Source of the DNA: Aquificaceae bacterium
Lineage (GTDB): Bacteria > Aquificota > Aquificia > Aquificales > Aquificaceae
Assembly (NCBI GenBank): GCA_025057455.1
Contig: JANWWY010000015.1
Coordinates: 1 to 34,686, forward strand
DNA: 34,686 nucleotides
Direction: 5' to 3'
Each line of letters begins with the position of its first letter. Position 1 is the stretch's first letter. Made by a program: the position numbers and the translations under genes. The notes under the pieces were generated by a model. The model saw nothing but the letters and a program-made list of their open reading frames with translations. It had not been told where the DNA came from and made no database searches. Positions 15,163 through 23,733 of the stretch are shown here, in pieces.

Positions 15163-16863
15163 CTATAATACCTGTACTGATAGAGTATGTCCATCCTCTG
15201 CGTATAGATGAACAGCACAGGCAAGGCAGGGGTCAAAGGAGTGTATAGTTCTTAGCACCTCAAGAGGTTCCGTGGGGTTTGCAAGCTTGTGACCTACCAG
15301 AGAGGCTTCATAGGGTGATAGTTGCCCCTTAGCATCCCTTGGAGAAGCATTCCAGGTAGTTGGTACAACAGCCTGATAGTTGGCAATCTTCCCGCCACTT
15401 ATATGAACCCAGTGGGAAAGGGACCCCCTTGGTGCTTCCATAAGACCTAACCCTTTTGCTTCCCTTTTCCATGTAGATGGATCCCACTTATCTGAGTTAA
15501 AGACTTTGAGGTCTCCAGATTTTATGTTTTCTAAAAGCTCATCGTACCACCTTTTCATGGCGTGAGCATATATTACGGTCTCCAATCCCCTTGATAGAGT
15601 CCTGCCCATGGTAGAAAATATGGCTTCTATGGGTAATCCCAGCCTTGCAAGGGTAGAGTCCAAGATGTGCCTCGCATCATGCACATTTCTCGCATAAAGG
15701 GCTAACATCCTCGCAAGAGGACCAACTTCCGCAGGTAGTCCCTTATACCTCGGTGATTTTAGCCAGGAATATTTAGCCTCCACTTTTAGCTGTTCGTAGG
15801 GTGGTTCTGGTCCAGTGTAATTAAAAACTGTTTCTCCTTCAAAAGGATGAAGACCAACATGGTCTCCTTTTGTATACTTATACCAGCTGTGTGTTACATA
15901 CTCCTCAACCTTTGAGTAATCCACATCCTCGTAAGCCTTAAGGTCTCTGTTCTTTATAAAGGTGGGTGGTATAAAAAACTTGCCATCTCTGTAAGAGTCA
16001 AATTCAGGCTCCCCTAGGACCAAGAAGTTACCTATGCCTTCTCCTTTCTCAAACCAATCCTTGTAGAAACTGGCTATGGCTATAAGGTCTGGCACGTAAA
16101 CCCTTTCTACAAATTCGAGCATCTGATTTATGAGAGTTTTTACTCTGCTTAGCTTTTCCATGTTTATGGCTGTGTCGCTCTGCAAATCTATAGGCGATGG
16201 CATTCCACCCACAGCAAAATTGGGATGTGGGTTTTTACCACCAAATATGGTATGTACTTGAACTATCTGCGCCTGCCAGTTGAGAGCATCCATATAGTGA
16301 GCCAAGACCATAAGGTTGACTTCTGGGGGAAGTCTGTATTCAGGATGGTTCCAGTAGCCTTTATTGAATATGCCCAGCTGTCCCCTCTCTACTTGCGTTC
16401 TTATTCTGTCCTGAACCTCCTTAAAGTAGGAGGGTGTGGACTTTTCATAATTGGAAAGACTCCTTGCGAACTCTGAGGCCTTGACTGGGTCTGCCTTTAT
16501 GGCTTGCAATGGGTTAATCCAGTCAAGGGCATGAAGATGATAGAAGTGAACCACATGGTCGTGGACAAAAAGAGTGCCTATCATTAGCTTTCTTATGAGA
16601 GAAGCGTTTTTGGGAACTTTTATATCAAGGGCGTCTTCTACAGCTCTGATGGATGCGAGGGCGTGAACCATGGTGCATACTCCACATATCCTCTGAGCAA
16701 AAACCCATGCCTCCCTTGGGTCTCTCCCCTTGAGGATTATCTCAATACCCCTTACCATAGTCCCGGAGGAATAGGCGGATTTTATGGTGTTGTCTTGAAT
16801 TTCCGCCTCAATCCTTAAATGTCCTTCTATTCTAGTGACTGGGTCTATTACAAGTCTTTTCAT
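15163..16863 (-). CDS. [NiFe] hydrogenase large subunit (Isp-type uptake hydrogenase)
   Basis: This 566-residue subunit holds the NiFe(CN)2CO site for H2 oxidation. The nickel-binding motifs are RICGVC (58-63) and DPCLACAVH (544-552). The 14 residues after H552 (LYAEDGHTLSVQVL) are the tail normally cut off by the maturation protease after metal insertion. It has no signal peptide and would be co-exported with the Tat-bearing small subunit. It is last in the operon, overlapping isp2 by ATGA with GGAGG upstream. The maturation (hyp) genes and the endopeptidase are not in the window. Confidence 0.95.
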   Translation of the reverse strand: MKRLVIDPVTRIEGHLRIEAEIQDNTIKSAYSSGTMVRGIEIILKGRDPREAWVFAQRICGVCTMVHALASIRAVEDALDIKVPKNASLIRKLMIGTLFVHDHVVHFYHLHALDWINPLQAIKADPVKASEFARSLSNYEKSTPSYFKEVQDRIRTQVERGQLGIFNKGYWNHPEYRLPPEVNLMVLAHYMDALNWQAQIVQVHTIFGGKNPHPNFAVGGMPSPIDLQSDTAINMEKLSRVKTLINQMLEFVERVYVPDLIAIASFYKDWFEKGEGIGNFLVLGEPEFDSYRDGKFFIPPTFIKNRDLKAYEDVDYSKVEEYVTHSWYKYTKGDHVGLHPFEGETVFNYTGPEPPYEQLKVEAKYSWLKSPRYKGLPAEVGPLARMLALYARNVHDARHILDSTLARLGLPIEAIFSTMGRTLSRGLETVIYAHAMKRWYDELLENIKSGDLKVFNSDKWDPSTWKREAKGLGLMEAPRGSLSHWVHISGGKIANYQAVVPTTWNASPRDAKGQLSPYEASLVGHKLANPTEPLEVLRTIHSFDPCLACAVHLYAEDGHTLSVQVL

Positions 16864-18170
16864 GATTGGTCCTCCAAGGCTTCGGCTACAAGTTCCACTA
16901 TGCTCACAAACTTATAGTCTCTCTTTAGCTCCTGACTGCCTTTATTCAGAGCAAGCATGCAGTTGGCGCAGTAGCAGACTATCGTCTTTGCACCAACCTT
17001 ATCAAAAAGGGTCATCTTTGATATAAAGGCCTTTTGTCTGTAGTAATCAGCATCGGCTATCACAAGGACACCCCCTCCACCACCACAGCATATGTTATGC
17101 TCAGGTATTAGAACAGAATCTTTAAAATCTTCAGCTAACATATTAAGTATTTTCCTTGGTTCTCTAAGGACACCTCCTCTTCTACCTATTTGACAGGAGT
17201 CATGCAGGGTACTTCTTTCCTTTAAAACCTTTTTGGTTATTTTAAGATTCCCCTTTTCTATCATCTTTTCTATGAATTCTACTATGTTGATTACTTCAAA
17301 GTTCCATTCCCTTGGAAAGATGTTGGGAGCCACAAACCTCATGGACTGGTAGGCATGTCCACACTCTGGGGTTATTATATGCTTAACACCCAGAGCCTTG
17401 GCACCTTCGAGAACCCTTCTTAACATTTCTTTTGTAACTTCCCTACTCTGAGCAAACAATCCAAAGTTTGTAGCTTCGTGGGCTATAGTGGACATAGTCC
17501 ATTTTACACCAGACCTGTTAAGAACCTTTACCGCAGAAGCCACCGATGAAGGGAATTTCATAAGCTCTATGGAGGAGGGAAGGTAAAGATAATCCGATGG
17601 GGCTTTGTCTATTGGGATTTCTACCTCATACTCATCCGCTATAAATTCAAGCCTCTGAAGAAAGGTTTGAACATCAACACCTAAGGGACTACCTTTCTCC
17701 ACGGAGAGGTTTGTAGCTTCTGCAAGGTCTTTAGGAGTAAGTCCTGCGTATGTGAGGGCACCTCTTACTATGCTTACAAGCCTTGGTGTATCAATACCCA
17801 TGGGGCATGCCTTTGTACACCTATCACAGTTGGTGCACGTGTAAAAAACAAGCTTGACCTGCTCTTTTAAGTCTTCCGGCGTTATTTTGACTCCGAAACC
17901 TAAGAGCTTCTTAATCCTTCCCCAAAAAGTGTAGTTCTCCTTGTATATATCTCTAAGAAGGTCAGCCTTGTAAGCAGGCGTAAGGGTAGGGTCAATCCTA
18001 CCAGCCACATTCTCACCCATGTAAAAGAGACAGGCCTCCGCACATATACCGCATCTGACACATGCCTCAAGATAAGCAGCTACCTCGGTATTTATGCTGT
18101 TTTTGCAAAATTGATAAAACTTTTCTATTTCTTCCTTGCCTATCTCCTCTTTTGAAACTACTACAGCCAT
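16860..18170 (-). CDS. Isp2-like iron-sulfur protein (HdrD/GlpC-type)
   Basis: This 436-residue cytoplasmic-side protein has two 4Fe-4S motifs: C37, C40, C43 and C47, then C112, C115, C118 and C122. Two CCG-type cysteine-rich domains follow, with ICCGGGGG and CYCANCML in the second and DSCQIG just before it. It resembles heterodisulfide reductase subunit D and Isp2 of purple sulfur bacteria. It likely passes electrons between the small subunit or Isp1 and a quinone, or to a thiol or sulfur acceptor. The SD is GGAGG. It lies between isp1 (12 nt gap) and the large subunit gene. Confidence 0.9.
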   Translation of the reverse strand: MAVVVSKEEIGKEEIEKFYQFCKNSINTEVAAYLEACVRCGICAEACLFYMGENVAGRIDPTLTPAYKADLLRDIYKENYTFWGRIKKLLGFGVKITPEDLKEQVKLVFYTCTNCDRCTKACPMGIDTPRLVSIVRGALTYAGLTPKDLAEATNLSVEKGSPLGVDVQTFLQRLEFIADEYEVEIPIDKAPSDYLYLPSSIELMKFPSSVASAVKVLNRSGVKWTMSTIAHEATNFGLFAQSREVTKEMLRRVLEGAKALGVKHIITPECGHAYQSMRFVAPNIFPREWNFEVINIVEFIEKMIEKGNLKITKKVLKERSTLHDSCQIGRRGGVLREPRKILNMLAEDFKDSVLIPEHNICCGGGGGVLVIADADYYRQKAFISKMTLFDKVGAKTIVCYCANCMLALNKGSQELKRDYKFVSIVELVAEALEDQS

Positions 18171-18182
18171 GTTATACCTCCT

Positions 18183-18848
18183 CTAAAAGGAAACCCCCCT
18201 TTTGCCCGCATTCCACCCCATAAAGCCGACAGACAGGAAGTAGTAAATAAAATGAGAGAGTCTGCTGAAGGGTATGTAGATAATGAGAAGGTCCGCCAAA
18301 AGCATATGGAGGGACAGGAGCCATACATAGCCGCTACCGGCCCAGCGAGTGGCAAGGAGACCAGTGAAGAGTACAATGGCTATGAGAAAATTGGCAAAGT
18401 ATTCATCTTTGCCAGTCAGAAGTTTGAGCACGGGGTTTAAAGCCCTATGAACGGTCAGAACAACGAGAGAACCAAGTGCTGCGTAGGCAAGTATATCGGA
18501 AATTATGTTGGGCATGGTAGGCATAGGAAGTCCGGTTATCTCTTGCCAAAGAAGGGCATGAGCTGGCACGAGGAACGTAAGCCCTATAAATCCAAGATGG
18601 AACAAAAAGCCTCCCACATAGTTTACAGCCCTTCTTGAGAAGATTTCATTAAAGGTCCAGCCCATGGTAGGTTTTATAAGAATCTTCTTTACAGCCATGT
18701 AATAGGGGTTGCCCTTTGGTCTTGCGTAGTCTGGCGGAAGGCCAAGAAACACCACCCTAAAGAACCTATAGGCTATACCGAGAAAGAACACAAAAAGGGC
18801 GAACCTTAGAAAAGGTCCCCTCACAAAGTCATAAAGGGCCACATCCAT
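18183..18848 (-). CDS. Isp1-like membrane cytochrome b (NarI family)
   Basis: This 221-residue protein has about five membrane segments, with histidines in several helices (for example FLFHLGFIGL, SLHMLLADLL and RLSHFIYYF) that could bind two b hemes. It resembles NarI and Isp1. It should anchor the periplasmic small and large subunits and carry electrons across the membrane to Isp2 or the quinone pool. An SD (GGGGAGG) precedes the ATG. The gene starts 1 nt after the small subunit stop, so it is co-transcribed. Confidence 0.88.
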   Translation of the reverse strand: MDVALYDFVRGPFLRFALFVFFLGIAYRFFRVVFLGLPPDYARPKGNPYYMAVKKILIKPTMGWTFNEIFSRRAVNYVGGFLFHLGFIGLTFLVPAHALLWQEITGLPMPTMPNIISDILAYAALGSLVVLTVHRALNPVLKLLTGKDEYFANFLIAIVLFTGLLATRWAGSGYVWLLSLHMLLADLLIIYIPFSRLSHFIYYFLSVGFMGWNAGKRGVSF

Positions 18849-18849
18849 C

Positions 18850-19902
18850 CTATTTACCTCCCCTTAGCTTTTTGTTCAAATAGGCGGCACCGGCACCCAA
18901 AGCGGCACCTACAGTAACACTCAAAAGAGCTTCCTTTGGTCCGAAGCCACCTTCCACCACAGAAAGGGGTGTGTAAACAAAACCCCTATCCCAAAAGTCT
19001 GGCTCAGAACAACCAAAGCACGGATGTCCTGACTGAATAGGGAAACTAAGACCTCCGTTCCATCTTATGGTGGCACAGGCGTTTCTTGTCATAGGTCCCT
19101 TGCAACCCAGCTTATAGAGGCAATAGCCCTTTTTAGCCTTTTCATCATCAAAGGACTCTGCAAACCTTCCGGCGTTGTAAAAAGGCCTTCTATAGCATCT
19201 GTCATGAATTGTCTGACCGTAAAAGGCTTTCGGTCTGCCGAGGCTGTCGAGTTCTGGAGGTTTGCCCGTTATGGTATAGCCTGCAATGACAGAAACTATT
19301 ACATCTCCTATAGGAGGACAACCTGGTATGTTGACCACTTCTTTGCCTTTTAGAAGCTTGCTAACCGCTACCGCACCTGTAGGATTTGGATAGGCATAGG
19401 GTATACCTCCCCAACTGGCACAACTACCCACTGCGATTATAAGACCCGCTCCCTCTGCAGCTTCTTGAAGTAGTTCGGCGTTTGATTTTCCTCCTATAGT
19501 GCAATACACACCCCTATCCTTTGGTGATACGGACCCTTCAACCACTAATATATATCTCCCCCTATGTTTTTCTATGGCTTCTTTCTTTGATTCCTCCGCG
19601 TAAAAACCGGATGGAGCCATAAGTGTCTCGTGGTATTCCAGGGATATATAATCCAAAAGAACGTCTGCTGGCAAAATGCTGGTGCTTTTAATAAAAGATT
19701 CTGTGCATCCCGCACAATCTTGAAATTCAAGCCATATAACCGCAGGCTTTGGCCTTGACTCAAGGGCTTTGACAACATCGGGAAACATGGAAGGTGGAAA
19801 CCCTAACGTAGCAGAGAGAAGCATAATGGACCTTAGAAACTCCCTCCTCGAGTAGCCCTTATTCTTGTACAGGTCGTAGAGGCTTTCCATGTTTTTAAAC
19901 AT
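18850..19902 (-). CDS. [NiFe] hydrogenase small subunit with Tat signal
   Basis: This 350-residue subunit carries the iron-sulfur relay. The twin-arginine signal SRREFLRSIMLLSA (18-31) shows folded export to the periplasm with its partner. C63 and C66 in CAGC bind the proximal cluster. Further Cys/His ligands include GCPP, HDRCYRR, CLYKLGCKGP and the HPCFGCSEPDFW motif. A short C-terminal hydrophobic stretch (about 325-345, GAALGAGAAYL) could be a membrane anchor. The first ATG is preferred, but a second lies 4 codons later. A TATCAT -10 box ends 9 nt before it and no SD is present, so it is probably leaderless. Confidence 0.95.
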   Translation of the reverse strand: MFKNMESLYDLYKNKGYSRREFLRSIMLLSATLGFPPSMFPDVVKALESRPKPAVIWLEFQDCAGCTESFIKSTSILPADVLLDYISLEYHETLMAPSGFYAEESKKEAIEKHRGRYILVVEGSVSPKDRGVYCTIGGKSNAELLQEAAEGAGLIIAVGSCASWGGIPYAYPNPTGAVAVSKLLKGKEVVNIPGCPPIGDVIVSVIAGYTITGKPPELDSLGRPKAFYGQTIHDRCYRRPFYNAGRFAESFDDEKAKKGYCLYKLGCKGPMTRNACATIRWNGGLSFPIQSGHPCFGCSEPDFWDRGFVYTPLSVVEGGFGPKEALLSVTVGAALGAGAAYLNKKLRGGK

Positions 19903-19911
19903 AGGTGAGAT

Positions 19912-19917
19912 ATGATA
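19912..19917 (-). promoter_or_regulatory. -10 box of the hydrogenase operon, with a nearby dyad
   Basis: On the minus strand TATCAT ends 9 nt before the small-subunit ATG. ATATT-AGTC-AATAT (19915-19928) forms a perfect dyad overlapping the -10 and the spacer, so it could be a regulator site. The -35 is weak, which would suit activator control. This is inference. Confidence 0.4.
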
Positions 19918-19989
19918 TTAGTCAATATTAATTCAAAAATAAAGCGGTTTTTATAGGCTACTTTAAAGCTCAGTTGAAGATTTTCAAAA

Positions 19990-20061
19990 TGGGCGATGGA
20001 GGACTCGAACCTCCGACCTCCATCTTGTGAGGATGGCGCTCTACCTCTGAGCTAATCGCCC
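19990..20061 (-). tRNA. tRNA-Val(CAC)
   Basis: A 72-nt cloverleaf is complete. The acceptor is GGGCGAT/ATCGCCC, the D-stem GCTC/GAGC, the anticodon stem CCATC/GATGG with loop CTCACAA (anticodon CAC), and the T-arm GGAGG-TTCGAGT-CCTCC. CCA is not encoded. A TATAAT on the minus strand at 20074-20079 lies 12 nt upstream, so it likely has its own promoter. It lies between the small membrane gene and the hydrogenase operon on the same strand. Confidence 0.95.
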
Positions 20062-20073
20062 GTTGAATCTAAT

Positions 20074-20079
20074 ATTATA
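20074..20079 (-). promoter_or_regulatory. -10 box for tRNA-Val
   Basis: TATAAT on the minus strand ends 12 nt before the tRNA 5' end, overlapping the stop codon of the small membrane gene. The -35 is weak. Confidence 0.45.
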
Positions 20080-20281
20080 GTGGAAGTCTCTTTTTCTTCA
20101 TCCAGTATATGAGGGTTAGAGTAACAAGAGAAAGGGTTATGAGAATGGAAACGGGATAAGCCAAGTTTTTTTCTATCCTCAGAAAGGTGTCTAAAAGGAA
20201 AAGAAACAACAAATAAAAACCATAAGCCATAAAGATGAAGGATAAAAACTGAAATAGGTAGTGCTTGATTCTACCAATCAT
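20075..20281 (-). CDS. small two-helix membrane protein, unknown
   Basis: This 68-residue protein has two membrane segments (about 8-35 and 42-60) with basic residues at both ends (RIKHY and KKKRLPL). Its ATG directly follows the deacetylase stop (TAA|ATG), so it is translationally coupled. No domain was recognised. Its link to the deacetylase is positional only. Confidence 0.65.
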   Translation of the reverse strand: MIGRIKHYLFQFLSFIFMAYGFYLLFLFLLDTFLRIEKNLAYPVSILITLSLVTLTLIYWMKKKRLPL

Positions 20282-21211
20282 TTATGCCTCCAGCATCTTT
20301 TGAAGGGTTATGCTTACGCAATCCGCAAGAGCCTTTAGGTTATAGCCTCCCTCAAGAGCAAAAAGCACAGGTATAGAGAGCCTCCTTGCGCTATCAAGAA
20401 GATGAAAAACAACCTTACCCATGCCTTCTGTAGATAAGTTTAAGTAGGTCAAAGGGTCATCTCTGTGGGCGTCATAGCCGGCGGAAACGAGCAGAAACTG
20501 AGGGGAGTACTCGAAAAACAGCCTTGGAAACACCTCGCCGTAGATTCTCTCAAATTCCTCATCTCCTGCGCCAGCGGGCAGTGGTTCGTTATGGGTGTAG
20601 CCGTAACCCTTGCCTGCACCTTTTTCTTCCTTTGAGCCAGTTCCGGGATAGAAGGGATATTCGTGTGAAGAAAAGTAAAATACTCTGTCATCTTCGTAAA
20701 AGCTTCTCTGAGTGCCATTTCCATGGTGGGCATCAAAGTCCACTATAAAAATTCTCTCAAAACCCTTGCTAAGCAAGTAATGGGCACCTATTGCCACGTT
20801 GTTAAAAATACAAAAGCCCATAGCCTTGGCATGCTCCGCATGATGACCAGGAGGTCTTATCCCGCAGAATACCGCTTCTACCTCTTTGTTTAAAAGCCTA
20901 TCTATACCCTCAAGCACACCACCAACCGCATAGAGTGCAACATCGTAAGAAGCGACCGTAGCGTAAGTATCTGGGTCTAAATAGCCACCACCGGCGGCAC
21001 AAAAATCCGCAATCTCCTGCACGTAAGCTGGGTCATGATTTAGGGAGACTTCTTGAGCGGTAGCTCTCCTTGGACTTATGTGAACCAATTCCTTCATAAT
21101 ACCTCTTCTTTCTAATTCTTGCATTATGGATATGAGCCTATCCTTGTTTTCTGGGTGTCCTTTCCAGTGATGCTCCAAGTATATATCATCGTAAACGATG
21201 CCAGTTTTCAT
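20282..21211 (-). CDS. histone deacetylase-family amidohydrolase (AcuC/Hda1-like)
   Basis: This 309-residue zinc hydrolase has H123-H124 in RPPGHHAE, the zinc ligands D160 and H162 in DFDAHHGNGTQ, SAGYDAH with D247, and Y290 in EGGY. This is a complete active site. Bacterial relatives deacetylate acetyl-CoA synthetase, polyamines or other small molecules, so the substrate is open. It looks closer to class II enzymes than to the HDLP protein of Aquifex. It diverges from lysS with only 40 bp between start codons. A TATAAT ends 7 nt before its ATG with no SD. Confidence 0.9.
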   Translation of the reverse strand: MKTGIVYDDIYLEHHWKGHPENKDRLISIMQELERRGIMKELVHISPRRATAQEVSLNHDPAYVQEIADFCAAGGGYLDPDTYATVASYDVALYAVGGVLEGIDRLLNKEVEAVFCGIRPPGHHAEHAKAMGFCIFNNVAIGAHYLLSKGFERIFIVDFDAHHGNGTQRSFYEDDRVFYFSSHEYPFYPGTGSKEEKGAGKGYGYTHNEPLPAGAGDEEFERIYGEVFPRLFFEYSPQFLLVSAGYDAHRDDPLTYLNLSTEGMGKVVFHLLDSARRLSIPVLFALEGGYNLKALADCVSITLQKMLEA

Positions 21212-21251
21212 AGGGAAGATTATAATCCAAAAGTGCTATAATCCTTTTTCT
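21212..21251. promoter_or_regulatory. overlapping divergent promoters for the deacetylase and lysS
   Basis: A minus TATAAT (21224-21219) ends 7 nt before the deacetylase ATG. A plus TATAAT (21237-21242) ends 9 nt before the lysS ATG at 21252. The -35 region of each falls on or near the -10 of the other, so polymerase is unlikely to occupy both at once. Neither gene has an SD. Confidence 0.5.
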
Positions 21252-22958
21252 ATGGAAAGGTCAAGGCTTGAAAAACTCCAGAGGCTAAAGGAAAAAAACT
21301 TAGCTTACCCTCACAAATTCCAAGTCAGCTACGAAATAGGTCAAATAAGAAGCAAATACGAAAAACCAACAGACCGTAAAGAGGTAAGCGTAAAGGGGAT
21401 AGTAAAAAGGATTTCCAAGCTAGAGGATGGCTACATTGTAAGGATTTCAAGCAAGGCGGGAATAGAAATGCTTGCCATGTGCAATGAAGAACTGAAAACA
21501 GGCGAAGAGTACATCCTGAAAGGAAACATAGGAAGGTATGAAGGTAAACTCTGTCTTTTCTCCGCAAAACCTGTAGAGGACGATAATCCTCTTGAAATAG
21601 AAAATCTAAAGGCAGAGTACGACCTTGACCCCAACTTTGAAGAGATCTCCCTCGCAGGAAGGCTTATAACTCTTAGAAGTATGGGAAAAGCCATATTTGG
21701 GCATCTTCAGGATGCCAGCGGAAAAATACAGATATACATAAAAAAGGACATAGTAGGTGAGGAAGCCTTCAAGGATTTTGAGGAGCTTGTAGATACCGGT
21801 GACATTATCGGTGTGAGAGGTAAGCTTTTTAGAACAAACACTGGGGAGTTAACCGTTGAGGTAGAAAGCTTTAACCTTCTTACCAAGAGTTTGCACCCCA
21901 TGCCAGAAAAGTGGCACGGCGTAAAGGATGTGGAAGTTAGATACAGACAGAGGTATCTGGACCTCATAGCCAACGAAGAGGCAAAGAAAATATTCCTCCT
22001 CAGAAGCAGTGTGGTTGGAGAGCTTAGAAACTTCCTAAACAGAGAGGGATTTCTTGAAGTGGAAACACCCATACTACAGCATGTGGCCTCTGGTGCAAAC
22101 GCAAAACCCTTCATAACCTACCATAACTATTTAGAACAAAACCTATATCTTAGGATTGCACCAGAACTATACTTAAAAAGACTTGTAGTGGGAGGATTTA
22201 ACAAGGTCTATGAAATTGGCAAAAACTTCCGCAACGAGGGCGTGGACACTACCCACAACCCAGAGTTTACCATGTTGGAATTTTACGTTGCCTACTGGGA
22301 CTATAAGGACCTAATGGACTTTACAGAAAGGCTCATATCCCATGTTCTGCTGTCCACAGTAGGCACCTTAAAGATAAACTACCGTGAAAAGGAGCTTGAC
22401 TTTACGCCACCCTACAAGAGATACGCTTACTTTGACCTCCTTTATGAAAAGACCGGAAAGGAAAAGGAGTTTTTCCTGAAGGACTTGGAAGGTTTGAGGA
22501 AATTGGCAAAGGACTTGGGCGTACCAAATGCGGATAGCCTTACTCATGCAAAGCTTATAGACAAGGTTTTTGACGTGCTTGTGGAGGATGAGCTTTGGGG
22601 TCCTTGCTTTGTCTTGGACTTTCCCAAAATCCTCTCACCCCTCGCAAAAACTCATCGCCAGGATGCAGACCTTGTGGAGAGGTTCGAGCTTTTTGTGGCT
22701 GGGAAAGAGCTTGCCAACGCTTATACGGAGCTAAACGACCCCCTTGAGCAGAGGGAAAGGTTTTTAGAACAGCTCAGAGAAAAGGAAATGGGTGACGAAG
22801 AAGCAATGCAGATGGATGAAGACTTTATAACAGCCCTTGAATATGGCATGCCCCCCACCGCAGGCGAAGGTATAGGCATAGACAGGCTTGTAATGATACT
22901 TGCCAACGTAGACTCCATAAGAGAAGTAATACTCTTTCCAGCCCTCAGGAGGTTCTAA
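21252..22958 (+). CDS. lysS: lysyl-tRNA synthetase, class II
   Basis: This 568-residue enzyme (from the ATG at 21252) charges tRNA-Lys. It has an N-terminal OB-fold anticodon domain (about 40-240), class II motif 2 in FRNEGVDTTHNPEFTMLEFY, and motif 3 in GEGIGIDRLVMIL. HPMPEKWHG and VETPILQ also fit. The upstream in-frame ATG at 21198 would place 18 residues inside the deacetylase gene and is rejected because the promoter -10 lies between them. It is longer than the about 500-residue norm because of an N-terminal extension before the OB fold. The next gene starts 1 nt later. Confidence 0.96.
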   Translation: MERSRLEKLQRLKEKNLAYPHKFQVSYEIGQIRSKYEKPTDRKEVSVKGIVKRISKLEDGYIVRISSKAGIEMLAMCNEELKTGEEYILKGNIGRYEGKLCLFSAKPVEDDNPLEIENLKAEYDLDPNFEEISLAGRLITLRSMGKAIFGHLQDASGKIQIYIKKDIVGEEAFKDFEELVDTGDIIGVRGKLFRTNTGELTVEVESFNLLTKSLHPMPEKWHGVKDVEVRYRQRYLDLIANEEAKKIFLLRSSVVGELRNFLNREGFLEVETPILQHVASGANAKPFITYHNYLEQNLYLRIAPELYLKRLVVGGFNKVYEIGKNFRNEGVDTTHNPEFTMLEFYVAYWDYKDLMDFTERLISHVLLSTVGTLKINYREKELDFTPPYKRYAYFDLLYEKTGKEKEFFLKDLEGLRKLAKDLGVPNADSLTHAKLIDKVFDVLVEDELWGPCFVLDFPKILSPLAKTHRQDADLVERFELFVAGKELANAYTELNDPLEQRERFLEQLREKEMGDEEAMQMDEDFITALEYGMPPTAGEGIGIDRLVMILANVDSIREVILFPALRRF

Positions 22959-22959
22959 G

Positions 22960-23691
22960 ATGGAGCTTGAGAAAAAGCCCGTAAAGGAGTTTAAGAGCAG
23001 AGTGTTGAAAGTGATTACCGAGACACCTTCCACAAAGACTCTCGTTTTTGACTTAAGTAATATAGAGTTTGACTTCTATCCTGGACAGTATGTGATGCTT
23101 AATGTTCCCTATGAAGGGGATATTCTAAAAAGAGCCTACTCTATAGCAAGCCCACCTACCCAAAAGGATACGCTTGAACTTACCATAAAAAGGACCCCCA
23201 ACGGTAGAGCCTCTGTAGTCTTGACAGAGTATACAAGGGAAGGAGATGAGTTTCTGATAAAGGGACCCTACGGAAAGTTTGTCTGGGTTCCCAGCATGGG
23301 AACAAACTTAGTGCTAATAGGTGCGGGTAGTGGCATAGTACCCCTTATGTGCATTTTGAGGTACATAGTATCCGCAAGGCTGGAGCATGTAAAGGCTACG
23401 CTTCTGTATTCCAACACACACTACGAGGAGATAATATATAGGGAGGAGTTAGAAGAACTTGATAAGTATTCAAACATAAAAGTGGTTCATACCTTAACAC
23501 GGTCGTGGCCCGAAAACTGGAAGGGCTATACTGGTAGGATAAACATGGACATGATTCTAAAAGAGGTAGAAGATATACCCACAAACCTATACTATCTGTG
23601 CGGACCCCCACAGTTTGTGGATGACATAGCAAGCATGCTAATAGAACTGGGTGTAGACGGAGAAAAAATCAAAAAGGAAAAATACGATTGA
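22960..23691 (+). CDS. FNR-family flavin/NAD(P) reductase
   Basis: This 243-residue protein has the FAD motif RAYSIAS (about 54-60), the NAD(P)-binding GAGSGIVPLM and the CGPPQF motif. It has the ferredoxin-NADP+ reductase-like fold. The cysteine cluster of PyrK-type dihydroorotate dehydrogenase subunits is absent, so it is probably a flavodoxin, ferredoxin or cytochrome reductase. The partner cannot be named. It starts 1 nt after the lysS stop and is coupled to it. Confidence 0.85.
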   Translation: MELEKKPVKEFKSRVLKVITETPSTKTLVFDLSNIEFDFYPGQYVMLNVPYEGDILKRAYSIASPPTQKDTLELTIKRTPNGRASVVLTEYTREGDEFLIKGPYGKFVWVPSMGTNLVLIGAGSGIVPLMCILRYIVSARLEHVKATLLYSNTHYEEIIYREELEELDKYSNIKVVHTLTRSWPENWKGYTGRINMDMILKEVEDIPTNLYYLCGPPQFVDDIASMLIELGVDGEKIKKEKYD

Positions 23692-23733
23692 TAGTAGTTT
23701 TTATAAAATGTGCCAGTCCTTAGGTTGTGTGGT

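Noticed and set aside
21198-21251. Upstream start for lysS
   Set aside because: It lies inside the deacetylase gene and before the predicted lysS -10 box.
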